This document shows positions 24,524 to 35,629 of a stretch of DNA of 46,671 nucleotides, piece by piece (within the stretch, counting starts at the first letter, position 1; every line of letters starts with the position of its first letter). The translations under genes were made by a program, and so were the position numbers. Below the pieces are notes generated by a model that saw nothing but the letters and a program-made list of their open reading frames with translations, ran no database searches and was not told the origin of the DNA. The stretch covers positions 1 through 46,671 of the forward strand of contig NZ_QGKS01000455.1 in the NCBI RefSeq assembly GCF_003172935.1, read 5' to 3'. This DNA is from Micromonospora sicca (GTDB lineage Bacteria; Actinomycetota; Actinomycetes; Mycobacteriales; Micromonosporaceae).

Positions 24524-26104
24524 ATGGGTTCGACAGCAGTATCCGGGGGGCGAAGAAAAAGGGCGGTGACCGTCGCCGCAGCGGTGACCGCGATGGTGAC
24601 CGCGGTGGCCACACCGGCGTGGGCCGCGCCGGGCGTCGACCCGGCCACCGTGGACCGGGCCGCGAACCCGGCCACCACCATCGACATCGCCAAGGTCGTC
24701 TCGACTCCGCCGATCCCGCCGAAGCCCGACGTGGTGCTGCTGGTCGACACGACCGGCAGCATGGGCACGGCGATCGCCAACGTCCGGACCAACCTGCAGC
24801 AGGTGATCACCAACGTCCGCACCGCGCAGCCCAGCGCCGAGTTCGCGGTCGCGTCCTACCGGGACGAGGGCGACGGGGCGGAGCTGTTCCGGGTGCGGCA
24901 GAACCTGACCGGCGACGCGACCGCCCTGCAGAACGCGGTCGACGGACTGGCCGCCGGCGGGGGCGGTGACGTCCCGGAGGCCTGGGTGAACGCGCTGTTC
25001 CAGGTCTCCGACGGGGCGATCGCGTACCGCTCCGGCAGCAGCCGGCTGGTGGTGCTGGTCGGCGACGCCCCCAGCCACGACCCGAGCGCCGGGCACACCC
25101 TGGCCCAGGCCACCGCGGCGCTGCAGGCCGACGACGCCCGGGTGCTGGCGGTGAACGTCAGCGGAGGCGGCGGCGGGCTGGACGCCGACGGTCAGGCCAC
25201 GGCGGTGGCCGGCGCGACCGGCGGACAGGTGGTCGGCAGCTCGCCGGACACGGTGACCGCGGCGATCCTGAGCGGGCTGCGCGACCTCGACGTGACCGTC
25301 ACCCCGACGGTGACCTCGTGCGACCCAGGGCTGTCGGTGAGCTTCGACGCCGCGTCGCGGACCCAGCAGAGCGGCACCGACGTGCCGTTCGCCGAGACCA
25401 TCACCGTGGCCGGCGACGCCACCCAGGGCGCCACCCTGCACTGCACGGTGGACTTCCTGCTCAACGGCCTGCCCGGCGGGCCGGCGTTCGTCGAGCAGAT
25501 CACCGTGAAGGTCAACGACGTCACCCCGCCGACCGTGGTCGTCGACGACCGGACCGTCGAGGCGACCAGCCCGGCCGGGGCGGTCATCAACTACCCGGCC
25601 ACGGCCACCGACAACGTCGACGGGCCGCTGACCCCGACCTGTGCGCCGCCGCCGGGCAGCACCTTCCCGCTGGGCGCCACCGCGGTCACCTGCACCGCCA
25701 CCGACGCGGCCGGCAACACCGGCAGCGACACCGCGGTCATGCGCGTGGTCGACACCACCGCGCCGACCACCCTGTGCGTGCCGACGAACAACCCCAGCGG
25801 CGACAACACCCCCGGCTCGTACAACCCGGACGGGTTCTACCAGCTGCGCTCGACCGACATCGTCGACACGAAGGTGGACGTGTTCGTCGGTGACACCGCC
25901 GACCCGTCGGTGCGCTTCGGGCCGTTCCCGGCCGACACCAAGATCAAGCTGGTGCAGGCGCCCGGCGCGCAGTCCCGCGTCAAGGACGGCACCGGAGACA
26001 TCGACTACAAGGTGACGCTGCGCGGCGACGCGGTGATCACGGGCGTGGACGACTTCGGGAACTCCTCGACCGCGACCTGCCTGGTGGCCCCGCCGCCGAA
26101 GTGA
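24524..26104 (+). CDS. Secreted von Willebrand factor A and HYR domain protein
   Basis: 526 residues from ATG 24524, which has AAGGAG five bases upstream; the frame is open to 24437 but only this start gives a clean signal peptide. That peptide is Arg/Lys-rich, then VTVAAAVTAMVTAVATPAWA with cleavage after AWA. The VWA domain follows at about 65-260, with DTTGSMG as the MIDAS metal site and GDAPSHDPS. A beta-rich linker precedes a HYR domain (about 360-430: TPPTVVVDDRTVEATS, FPLGATAVTCTATDAAGNTGSD). A cysteine-containing C-terminal domain ends with no membrane anchor. It probably mediates extracellular protein binding; the ligand is unknown. Confidence 0.9.
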   Translation: MGSTAVSGGRRKRAVTVAAAVTAMVTAVATPAWAAPGVDPATVDRAANPATTIDIAKVVSTPPIPPKPDVVLLVDTTGSMGTAIANVRTNLQQVITNVRTAQPSAEFAVASYRDEGDGAELFRVRQNLTGDATALQNAVDGLAAGGGGDVPEAWVNALFQVSDGAIAYRSGSSRLVVLVGDAPSHDPSAGHTLAQATAALQADDARVLAVNVSGGGGGLDADGQATAVAGATGGQVVGSSPDTVTAAILSGLRDLDVTVTPTVTSCDPGLSVSFDAASRTQQSGTDVPFAETITVAGDATQGATLHCTVDFLLNGLPGGPAFVEQITVKVNDVTPPTVVVDDRTVEATSPAGAVINYPATATDNVDGPLTPTCAPPPGSTFPLGATAVTCTATDAAGNTGSDTAVMRVVDTTAPTTLCVPTNNPSGDNTPGSYNPDGFYQLRSTDIVDTKVDVFVGDTADPSVRFGPFPADTKIKLVQAPGAQSRVKDGTGDIDYKVTLRGDAVITGVDDFGNSSTATCLVAPPPK

Positions 26105-26117
26105 CCCATCGCCAATG

Positions 26118-26148
26118 GCGGGGGTGGCCGGTCGTCGGCCACCCCCGC
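26118..26148. terminator. Bidirectional terminator between VWA gene and def
   Basis: A perfect 13-bp stem (26118-26130 with 26136-26148) around a five-base loop, midway between the convergent stops at 26104 and 26155. Confidence 0.85.
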
Positions 26149-26154
26149 TGCGCG

Positions 26155-26664
26155 TCAGCGTCCCCGGCTGGGTGAGTCGAAGCGGCCGGCGCGGATCTCC
26201 CGCAGCGCCTTGCGGCGGGCGTCGCCGCGCAGCGTGTCGACGTAGAGGCGGCCGGCCAGGTGGTCGGTCTCGTGCTGCAGGGCGCGGGCGAGGAACCCGC
26301 TGCCGGCGATGGTCAGCGGCTCCCCGTGCTGGTCGAAGCCGTGCGCGGTGGCGTGCATCGCCCGCGGGGTCGGGAAGTACAGCCCGGGAATGGACAGGCA
26401 GCCCTCGTCGTCGTCCTGCCGCTCCTCGGACAGCTCCAGCGTCGGGTTGATCATGTGCCCGCGGTGGCCGTCGGCGTCGTAGACGAACACCTGAACGCTC
26501 ACCCCGATCTGCGGGGCGGCCACGCCGGCCCGGCCGGGCGCGCCGAGCAGGGTGTCCATCAGGTCGGCGACCAGGGCGCGCAGGTCGGCGTCGAAGCTCG
26601 TCACCGGCTCGCACGGGGTGCGCAGCACGGGGTCGCCGATGATCCGGATGGGGCGCATAGTCAT
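26155..26664 (-). CDS. def: Peptide deformylase
   Basis: 169 residues. All three motifs are present: GVAAPQIG, EGCLSIPG (metal Cys) and QHETDHLAG (metal His pair and catalytic Glu). It removes the formyl group from new proteins. Start ATG 26664, with ATG 26658 possible; no strong ribosome site. It lies 50 bp downstream of the TetR gene. Actinomycetes usually carry several def copies and this one lacks fmt nearby, so it may be the accessory copy. Confidence 0.93.
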   Translation of the reverse strand: MTMRPIRIIGDPVLRTPCEPVTSFDADLRALVADLMDTLLGAPGRAGVAAPQIGVSVQVFVYDADGHRGHMINPTLELSEERQDDDEGCLSIPGLYFPTPRAMHATAHGFDQHGEPLTIAGSGFLARALQHETDHLAGRLYVDTLRGDARRKALREIRAGRFDSPSRGR

Positions 26665-26714
26665 GCCCGGAAGGCTATCCGTCCGTTACGGCCGCCGACG
26701 CGCCCACCCGCCGC

Positions 26715-27485
26715 TCAGCCGGCGGCGCACCGGTCGCGGACGAGGACCTCGATGCCGTCGAGGATCCGCGCCAGGCCGAACTCGAAGGCCCGGCCCGGGT
26801 CGGCGGCGGCCTGGTACTCCTGCCCGGCGGCGGTGCCGACCCGCGCCGCGAGGGGGAACCGGCGCGGGTCCATCGCCTTCTCCAGGTACGGGGCGTGGGC
26901 GTGCCACCACTGTTGTTCGGTCATGCCGGTGCGCTGGGCGGCCTGGGCGGCCTCCACGGCGCCGCGTGCCGCGCCGTGGACGTAGCTGCCCACGAGGGTG
27001 ACCACGGCGTCCATCTCCAGGTCGGTCAGGCCGATGCCGTCGACCGCGCGCAGCTCGTACTCGTATCTGGCGATGAGGTTCGGGCCCAGCGGGGGGCGGG
27101 TGGTGGCGACCTGGAGCAGCCACGGGTGGCGCAGGTACAGCGCCCAGGTCTCCCGGGCGATCTGCGCCAGGCGGCCCCGCCACCCGCCGGGGACGTCCTC
27201 GGGCCGGGCGGTCTCGCCGTAGACGGTGTCGAGCATGACGTCGAGCAGTTCGCCCTTGCCGGGCACGTGCGTGTAGAGCGACATGGTGCCGACGCCGAGC
27301 CGCTCGGCGACCCGGCGCATGGACAGCGCGGCCAGCCCTTCGGCGTCGGCGACCTCGATGGCGGCGCGGACGATCCGGTCGACGCTCAGGTCGCCGCCCT
27401 TGCGGCTGGTCTTCTCCCGGGTGCGCCAGAGCAGGGCGAGGCTGCGGGCGGGGTCCCCGGTGCCGCTGTACTCGGTGGTCACCAC
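26715..27485 (-). CDS. TetR family regulator with tetracycline-repressor-like C-terminal domain
   Basis: 256 residues starting GTG-GTG. The HTH is SVDRIVRAAIEVADAEGLAALSMRRVAERLGVGTMSLYTHVPGKGELLDVML. The C-terminal half (ETWALYLRHPWLLQVAT through HGAARGAVEAAQAAQ) matches the TetR_C ligand domain. It is preceded by about 30 residues with a basic patch. MarR lies 35 bp upstream and def 50 bp downstream on the same strand. No efflux gene is adjacent, so its target is not obvious. Confidence 0.9.
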   Translation of the reverse strand: MVTTEYSGTGDPARSLALLWRTREKTSRKGGDLSVDRIVRAAIEVADAEGLAALSMRRVAERLGVGTMSLYTHVPGKGELLDVMLDTVYGETARPEDVPGGWRGRLAQIARETWALYLRHPWLLQVATTRPPLGPNLIARYEYELRAVDGIGLTDLEMDAVVTLVGSYVHGAARGAVEAAQAAQRTGMTEQQWWHAHAPYLEKAMDPRRFPLAARVGTAAGQEYQAAADPGRAFEFGLARILDGIEVLVRDRCAAG

Positions 27486-27520
27486 CGGACCCTACCGGCG
27501 GGTCAGCCGCCGGCAGGCCG

Positions 27521-28036
27521 TCACCCGGCGGTGTCCGGTCGGGCCGGGCTGCGCGGTCGGTCGGGGGCCAGGCCGGTGTCGGTGATCCGGTCGCGCAGCG
27601 GCCGGCGGCGCAGCGCGGCGAGGACCGCGTACAGCTCGTCGGCCAGGGGCACCGGCAGTTCGGCGTCGAGCTGCCGCATCGCGGTGGTGGTGGCGGCCCA
27701 CTCCGCCTCGATCGCCGGCAGCAGCGCGTACGCCCGGTCGGTGAGGGTGACGATGCGTTGCCGGGCGTCCGCGCCGGGGCTGAGGGTGACCAGTCCGGCG
27801 CGGCTCATCTGGGCCACGCTCTGGCTGGCCGCCGAGTGGGTGACCCCGACCCGGGCGGCGAGGTCGCGGATGGCCAGGGGTCCGTCGGCGACCAGCACCC
27901 GCACCAGCGGTGAGAAGCGCGGCCGGTAGTCGGCCAGGCCCAGGTCGGCGTAGACCGCGGCGACGTCGCCGTCGAGCAGCTCCAGGACGTGGCGCAGCAG
28001 GGTGCCGAGCGCCTCGCGGTCGGGGGTTCCGGTCAC
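27521..28036 (-). CDS. MarR family transcriptional regulator
   Basis: 171 residues from GTG 28036. The winged helix is GPLAIRDLAARVGVTHSAASQSVAQMSRAGLVTLSPGADARQRIVTLTDRA. It is divergent from the prolyl aminopeptidase gene with 52 bp between starts, and that gap contains a 12-bp palindrome that is probably its operator. The C-terminal 20 residues are Arg/Pro-rich and unstructured. Confidence 0.9.
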   Translation of the reverse strand: MTGTPDREALGTLLRHVLELLDGDVAAVYADLGLADYRPRFSPLVRVLVADGPLAIRDLAARVGVTHSAASQSVAQMSRAGLVTLSPGADARQRIVTLTDRAYALLPAIEAEWAATTTAMRQLDAELPVPLADELYAVLAALRRRPLRDRITDTGLAPDRPRSPARPDTAG

Positions 28037-28048
28037 GTCCGCTAATGT

Positions 28049-28060
28049 AACAGCGCTGTT
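28049..28060. promoter_or_regulatory. Palindromic operator AACAGCGCTGTT
   Basis: A perfect 12-bp palindrome in the only AT-containing part of the 52-bp divergent gap between marR and pip. Its size and place suit a MarR dimer controlling both genes. Confidence 0.6.
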
Positions 28061-28088
28061 GTATCTGGTCCGCGGGAGGGGAACCGGG

Positions 28089-29036
28089 ATGTATCCACCG
28101 ATCGAGCCGTACGCCCACGGGATGCTCGACGTCGGCGACGGCCAGCACGTGTACTGGGAGACCTGCGGCAACCCCGACGGCCGGGCCGCGCTGGAGGTGC
28201 ACGGCGGGCCCGGCTCCGGCGCCACCCCCGCCTGGCGCCGGATGTTCGACCCGGCCGCCTACCGGATCGTCCTGTTCGACCAGCGCGGCTGCGGCCGCAG
28301 CACCCCGCACGCCGGCGATCCGGCCGCGGACCTGTCGGTCAACACGACCGGCCACCTGCTGGCCGACATCGAGCGGCTGCGCGTCCACCTCGGCATCGAC
28401 CGTTGGCTGCTGCACGGCGCCTCCTGGGGCTCCTCGCTCGCCCTGGCGTACGCCCAGCGCCACCCCGAGCGGGTCACCGCGCTGGTGCTGTTCAGCGTGG
28501 TGGCCAACACCCGCCGGGAGATCGAGTGGGTCACCCGCGACATGGGCCGGATCTTCCCGCAGGAATGGGCCCGGTTCCGCGACGGGGTGCCCGAGGCCGA
28601 CCGCGACGGCGACCTGTCGGCCGCGTACGCCCGGCTGCTCGCCGACCCGGACCCTGAGGTGCGCGACCGGGCGGCGCGCGACTGGTGCGCCTGGGAGGAC
28701 GTGCACGTCTGTCTGGCCGGCGGCTACCGGCCCAGCCCCCGCTACGCCGACCCGGTGTTCCGGATGGGGTTCGCCCGGCTGGTCACCCACTACTTCAGCA
28801 ACGGCGGGTTCATGCCCGACGGGTCGCTGCTGCGCGACGCCGGCAAGCTCGCCGGCATCCCGGGTGTGCTGGTGCAGGGCCGGCTCGACGTCAGCGGCCC
28901 GCCGGACATCGCCTGGCAGCTCAGCCGGGCCTGGCCCGACGCCCGGCTGGAGATCGTGGAGACCGGCGGGCACGGCACCGGCCACGGCATGACCGAGAAG
29001 GTGCTGGCCGCGCTGGACGAGTTCGCCCGGGCCTGA
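28089..29036 (+). CDS. pip: Prolyl aminopeptidase (alpha/beta hydrolase)
   Basis: 315 residues from ATG 28089, with GGGAGGGG nine bases upstream. HGGPGSG (oxyanion region), DQRGCGRSTPH, the nucleophile GASWGSS, the acid in GRLDVSGP and His in GGHGTGH complete the S33 family proline iminopeptidase pattern. It releases N-terminal proline from peptides. It is full length and cytoplasmic, with no signal peptide. Confidence 0.93.
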   Translation: MYPPIEPYAHGMLDVGDGQHVYWETCGNPDGRAALEVHGGPGSGATPAWRRMFDPAAYRIVLFDQRGCGRSTPHAGDPAADLSVNTTGHLLADIERLRVHLGIDRWLLHGASWGSSLALAYAQRHPERVTALVLFSVVANTRREIEWVTRDMGRIFPQEWARFRDGVPEADRDGDLSAAYARLLADPDPEVRDRAARDWCAWEDVHVCLAGGYRPSPRYADPVFRMGFARLVTHYFSNGGFMPDGSLLRDAGKLAGIPGVLVQGRLDVSGPPDIAWQLSRAWPDARLEIVETGGHGTGHGMTEKVLAALDEFARA

Positions 29037-29047
29037 CGGCGGGCCGC

Positions 29048-30295
29048 TCAGCCGGCGGCGAGCAGGGCGCGCACCGGGGCGGCCTTCGCCGCCGCCTCGG
29101 CGACCTCCGCCGCCGGGTCGCTGCCCCAGGTGATGCCGCCGCCGGCCCACACGTGCAGCCGGTCGGCGTCCGCCGCGGCGGTGCGGATGGTCAGGCCCAG
29201 GTCGATCCGGCCGGACCCCACCCAGCCGAACGCGCCCATGCTCGCCCCCCGGCCGACCGGCTCCAGGGCCGCGATCCGGTCCAGCGCGGCCAGCTTCGGC
29301 GCCCCGGTCACCGACCCGCCCGGGCAGACCGCCCGCAGCAGGTCCGCCAGGCCCAGCCCGTCGGCGGCCACCGCCGACACCGTCGACTCCGCCTGCCACA
29401 GGTCGCACCACCGCCGTACGGCGAACAGCTCATCCACCCGCACCGACCCGGTACGGGCCACCCGGGCCAGGTCGTTGCGCTCCAGGTCGACGATCATCAC
29501 GTGCTCGGCGCGTTCCTTGGCCGAGGCGAGCAGCTCCCGCCGGCCTTCGGCGGTGGCCGGCCGGGTGCCCTTGATGGGCCGGGTCACCAGCCGTCCGCCG
29601 TCGACCTCGACCAGGGTCTCCGGGGAGGCGCAGCCGATCGCCCAGTCCAGGCCCGACAGCGTGCCGCCGTAGCGGGCGCCGGGCAGCGCGCCCAGGCGGG
29701 CAAGCGCGGGCAGCGGGTCGCCGGCGTACGGCGCGGCGGCGTGGCCGACCAGGTTGACCTGGTAGACGTCGCCCCGGCCGATGGCGGCGCGGACCACCTC
29801 GACGGCGTCGGCGTGCTGCGCCGGGGTCCAGCTCTCCCGCCACGGTCCCAGCCACCACCGCGGCGCCGGGTCCGGCCGCCGCCCGGCCGCAACCGGGGTG
29901 GGGCGGACGTCGGCCGGCCGGAACCGACTGGGCGCCGCCGGACCGGCGGCGCCGTGCGCGTAGACGACGACCACCAGGTCGGGCAGCGCCGGCACCGGGG
30001 TGGCCGCGGCGGGCGCGCCGCCGGCCAGCAGGGCGCCGGCGGCGGCGGAGAGGTACAGGGCGGCGCCGCAGACCCCGTCCGGGTCGTGGCGGGCCGGGCG
30101 GCCCAGGTCGGCGACGGCGACGCCGTGGCCGGTGAGGAACTCCTGCGCGAGAGCGGCCGGGTCGCCGCCGTCGTGGCAGCGCCATTGCAGCCGGGCGCGC
30201 TCGACGAGCCGCCCGCGACAGTCGTCCGGTGCCGCGGGTACGTCGATCAGCGCTGGTGGGAGCGTTTCCACGCCGGTCGGCTCTTTCTGGCTCAT
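29048..30295 (-). CDS. pabB: Aminodeoxychorismate synthase component I
   Basis: 415 residues. The chorismate-binding domain includes RGDVYQVNL, PIKGTRP (the Lys in PIKGT separates PabB from anthranilate synthase, which has PIAGT), ERAEHVMIVDLERNDL, CPGGSVTGAPK and the final GGGITWGSDP. With a glutamine amidotransferase (PabA, not in the window) it makes 4-amino-4-deoxychorismate for folate. The N-terminal 100 residues are divergent. It is convergent with pip, with 11 bp between stops. Confidence 0.93.
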   Translation of the reverse strand: MSQKEPTGVETLPPALIDVPAAPDDCRGRLVERARLQWRCHDGGDPAALAQEFLTGHGVAVADLGRPARHDPDGVCGAALYLSAAAGALLAGGAPAAATPVPALPDLVVVVYAHGAAGPAAPSRFRPADVRPTPVAAGRRPDPAPRWWLGPWRESWTPAQHADAVEVVRAAIGRGDVYQVNLVGHAAAPYAGDPLPALARLGALPGARYGGTLSGLDWAIGCASPETLVEVDGGRLVTRPIKGTRPATAEGRRELLASAKERAEHVMIVDLERNDLARVARTGSVRVDELFAVRRWCDLWQAESTVSAVAADGLGLADLLRAVCPGGSVTGAPKLAALDRIAALEPVGRGASMGAFGWVGSGRIDLGLTIRTAAADADRLHVWAGGGITWGSDPAAEVAEAAAKAAPVRALLAAG

Positions 30296-30373
30296 CCGTT
30301 CAGCGGATTTCGGGTGAACATGTCGGGTGGCTGCTCGATACCGCGCACTTTCGCTTGGTACTGTGCGTCACTG

Positions 30374-30390
30374 GTCATGTGAACCATGAC
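30374..30390. promoter_or_regulatory. Inverted repeat upstream of the DUF5999 gene
   Basis: GTCATG (30374-30379) and CATGAC (30385-30390) separated by five bases, 28 bp before the DUF5999 start and in the divergent gap with pabB. Likely an operator or part of the promoter. Confidence 0.45.
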
Positions 30391-30418
30391 ACAGTGCCCC
30401 CACAGTCCGGAGAACCCG

Positions 30419-30619
30419 ATGTGCCAGCACCAACCCACCTGCCCCTCCGCCGAGGCGACCGACCGCGAAGCCGCCCGGGTCATCGCCTGCTTCCGTGAGC
30501 AGGGCTGGAGCCTGCTCTGCAACGGTGTCATCGTCTTCGAGGACACCGGTGAGCTGCTCCCCGACGGCAGCACCATCGCCCCCCACCGCGGTCCCGCCCG
30601 GCACGCCCTCGTCGCCTAA
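30419..30619 (+). CDS. DUF5999 family small protein
   Basis: 66 residues from ATG 30419 with GGAGAA upstream; a longer start at 30386 would read through the regulatory repeat. MCQHQPTCPSAEATDREAARVI, then QGWSLLCNGVIVFEDTGELLPDGSTIAPHR, matches a small protein conserved in Streptomyces and relatives as I remember it. Three cysteines and two histidines near the N-terminus could bind metal. No function is known. Confidence 0.88.
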   Translation: MCQHQPTCPSAEATDREAARVIACFREQGWSLLCNGVIVFEDTGELLPDGSTIAPHRGPARHALVA

Positions 30620-30662
30620 CTGATCACACTCGGTAACCGAGCGTTTCCGCCGACCCAGGCTA

Positions 30663-30679
30663 GTCCCCCGTCGGGGGAC
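30663..30679. terminator. Short hairpin after the DUF5999 gene
   Basis: GTCCCCC/GGGGGAC, a 7-bp stem with a three-base loop, 43 bp after the stop. Confidence 0.5.
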
Positions 30680-30703
30680 GGCCCTGCCCAGGTCGGCGCG
30701 CCG

Positions 30704-30731
30704 GCCGGGGCGGCACGACGACCGCCCCGGC
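30704..30731. terminator. Terminator between DUF5999 gene and gcvP
   Basis: A perfect 10-bp stem (30704-30713 with 30722-30731) and eight-base loop, just past the gcvP stop at 30742 on the opposite strand. Confidence 0.7.
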
Positions 30732-30741
30732 GCAGCCCGGC

Positions 30742-33564
<2,823 letters not shown>

Positions 33565-33614
33565 CGTGTGCGCTCCTGCGGGGCGAGGTCGACAGGTCGG
33601 CCTCCCCCTGAGTC

Positions 33615-33730
33615 ACGCGCGAAGCGCTCCACAGCGCCTGCCCACGAGGTCCTTTTGCCTGAGAGGTTCCGGGGAGGAATCTGCCCCTTCGGCGCCGCCC
33701 CGGTGCTGCTGGGGCGGTCTCTCCCGCGTG
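33615..33730 (-). ncRNA. Glycine riboswitch in the gcvP leader
   Basis: Read on the minus strand from about 33727: GGGAGAG, then GGCGCCGAAGGGGCA, a variable stem, CTCTCAGGCAAAAGGAC (around 33645-33665), then a GCGCTGTGGAGCGC hairpin. These are the conserved parts of a glycine aptamer. Only one full aptamer is visible, and the following hairpin resembles the partial ghost aptamer of singlet riboswitches. The element ends about 50 bases before the gcvP ribosome site. In known cases glycine binding turns on gcv genes. Confidence 0.9.
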
Positions 33731-33807
33731 GGTGGTACCGGCATGGTCAACGCTACCAGCGCGTTCCCGGCGGATGTCGTGCCCCCGCCGCCGAGCCTGA
33801 GGAGGGG

Positions 33808-34713
33808 TCAGACGGTGGCGGGGGCCACCGCCGCCGGCACCGCGCCCCGACCGGCGTCACCGGCCGGGGCGGCCCCCAGCCGGTCGGCCAGCGCGGGCAG
33901 CAGCCGCCCCAGCGGCGCGTCGACGGTCAACGCCGCGTACCCGTCCCCGCGGGTGGGGCCCTGGTTGGCGATCACCACCGGGATGCCGAGCTTCGCCGCC
34001 CGGATCACGAACCGCCGGCCCGACATCACCGTCAACGACGAGCCGAGCACCAGCAGCGACCGCGCCCGCTCCACCCGGGCGAAACAGTCGGCGACCCGGG
34101 CGGCGGGCACGGTCTCACCGAAGAACACCACGTCCGGTTTGAGCATGCCGGTGCCGCAGATGCCGCAGTCGACGGTGCGGAACCGGGCCACCGCCTCGTC
34201 GGGCAGCTCCACGTCGCCGTCGGGGTTGACCGCGGCAACCTGCGCGTCGAAACCCGGGTTGGCCTCCCGCAGCCGCCGGTCCAGCTCCTCGCGGGAGGTC
34301 AGGTTGCCGCAGTCCAGGCAGACCACCTCGTCGAGGCGGCCGTGCAGCTCCACCACCGCGCCGCTGCCGGCGGCGGTGTGCAGCCCGTCGACGTTCTGCG
34401 TGATCACGTCGGTGACCAGGCCGGCGTGTTGCAGCCGGGCCACCGCCCGGTGCCCGGCGTTCGGCGCCGCCCGGCCGATGGTGCGCCATCCGAGGTGGCT
34501 GCGCGCCCAGTAGCGCCGCCGCGCCTCGGGGTCGCGGGTGAACGCCTGGTAGGTCATCGGCGTGTGCCGGCGCGCCACCCCGCTGGGGCCCCGGTAGTCC
34601 GGGATCCCCGACTCGGTGGACAGGCCGGCCCCGCTGAGCACCACGACGTCACCGGCGCCCACCAGCCGGGCCAACGCGTCCCACGTCTCCGTCACCCGTC
34701 CATGCTGCCTCAC
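33808..34713 (-). CDS. Sir2 family NAD-dependent protein deacylase
   Basis: Up to 301 residues from GTG 34713; GTG 34695 (VTETWDALARL) is an equally good start. GAGLSTESGIPDYRG, TQNVDGLH with catalytic His in ELHGRLDEVVCLDCG, the second zinc pair CGICG, and FFGE and GSSLTV are all present. The extended insert and GAGLSTESGIPDYR style resemble class II (SIRT4-like) sirtuins. It removes acyl groups from lysines using NAD. The C-terminal 20 residues are Ala/Pro-rich. Confidence 0.93.
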   Translation of the reverse strand: MRQHGRVTETWDALARLVGAGDVVVLSGAGLSTESGIPDYRGPSGVARRHTPMTYQAFTRDPEARRRYWARSHLGWRTIGRAAPNAGHRAVARLQHAGLVTDVITQNVDGLHTAAGSGAVVELHGRLDEVVCLDCGNLTSREELDRRLREANPGFDAQVAAVNPDGDVELPDEAVARFRTVDCGICGTGMLKPDVVFFGETVPAARVADCFARVERARSLLVLGSSLTVMSGRRFVIRAAKLGIPVVIANQGPTRGDGYAALTVDAPLGRLLPALADRLGAAPAGDAGRGAVPAAVAPATV

Positions 34714-34762
34714 CGGCCGGGCAACGACGACCCGCCGGCCACCGGGCCGTTAGGTTGAGGGC

Positions 34763-35419
34763 ATGCGCGTCGTCATCGCCGGAGGCCACGGCAAGATCGC
34801 CAAGCTGCTGGAACGGGACCTGGCCGGGCGCGGCGACCACGCGGTCGGCCTGATCCGCAACCCCGACCACGCCGCGGTGCTGCGCGCCGCCGGCGCGGAA
34901 CCGGTCGTCTGCGACCTGGAACACAGCGACGTCGACACCCTCGCCGGGCACCTGGCCGGCGCCGACGCGGTGATCTTCGCTGCCGGGGCCGGCCCCGGCA
35001 GCGGCGCCGCCCGCAAGGACACCGTCGACCGGGCCGCCGCCGTGCTGCTCGCCGACGCCGCCCGCGCCGGGGTCCGCCGCTACCTGCTGGTCTCCTCGAT
35101 GGGCGTGGACAACCCGCCCGCGCCGGGCAGCGACGAGGTGTGGGCGGCGTACCTGCGGGCCAAGAAGGCCGCCGAGGAGGAGGTCACCGGCCGGGACCTC
35201 GACGTCACCGTGCTGCGCCCCGGCCGGCTCACCGACGACGAACCCGGCGGCCGGATCACGCTGGCCCGGCACGTCGCACGCGGCGCGGTCAGCCGCGCCG
35301 ACGTCGCCCACGTGCTGCTCGCCCTGCTCGACGAACCCGCCACCGCCGGGCTGACCCTGGAACTCGTCGGCGGGGACACCCCGATCGGCGAGGCCGTCCG
35401 GGCGGTCACCGCCCGCTGA
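34763..35419 (+). CDS. NAD(P)-binding atypical SDR family protein
   Basis: 218 residues. GGHGKIAKLLERDL at residues 7-20 is the glycine-rich nucleotide site of atypical SDR proteins (SDR_a5/NmrA-like). VIFAAGAGPGSG, YLLVSSMGVDNP and YLRAKKAAEEEV give a candidate Ser and Tyr-x3-Lys. It is divergent from the sirtuin gene, both NAD-dependent. Such proteins act as redox sensors or epimerase-like enzymes; no substrate can be named. Confidence 0.88.
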   Translation: MRVVIAGGHGKIAKLLERDLAGRGDHAVGLIRNPDHAAVLRAAGAEPVVCDLEHSDVDTLAGHLAGADAVIFAAGAGPGSGAARKDTVDRAAAVLLADAARAGVRRYLLVSSMGVDNPPAPGSDEVWAAYLRAKKAAEEEVTGRDLDVTVLRPGRLTDDEPGGRITLARHVARGAVSRADVAHVLLALLDEPATAGLTLELVGGDTPIGEAVRAVTAR

Positions 35420-35507
35420 CCCGACCCCGGGTACGGATCCGGGGCCGCATCCCGGCGCGCGGCGCACCGCCGAGGGCGCCGCCCCCGGCTGCCCGAAGGC
35501 GTAGCTC

Positions 35508-35528
35508 GCACCGGCGCAGCGCCGGTGC
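35508..35528. repeat. Perfect 9-bp hairpin after the SDR gene
   Basis: GCACCGGCG/CGCCGGTGC with a CAG loop. First of a run of five stems between convergent genes. Confidence 0.6.
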
Positions 35529-35530
35529 GG

Positions 35531-35593
35531 GATCCCCCACGACGCACCCAGCGGCGTTCTGCCGCGACGGCCACCCGTCGGCCTGGGGGGATC
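35531..35593. repeat. Multi-branched stem region
   Basis: An outer stem of nine pairs (35531-35539 with 35584-35593, one bulged G) encloses two hairpins, GCGGC/GCCGC at 35551-35565 and GACGG/CCGTC at 35566-35579. The arrangement looks like a three-way junction on either strand. No coding sequence fits here. Confidence 0.45.
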
Positions 35594-35622
35594 GGCCCGC
35601 CGGTTGCGGAACGGCGGGCCGA
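35592..35622. terminator. Terminator hairpin between convergent SDR and DivIVA-like genes
   Basis: A perfect 11-bp stem (35592-35602 with 35612-35622) and nine-base loop, eight bases from the stop of the minus-strand gene. Confidence 0.75.
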
Positions 35623-35629
35623 CCCCGGC

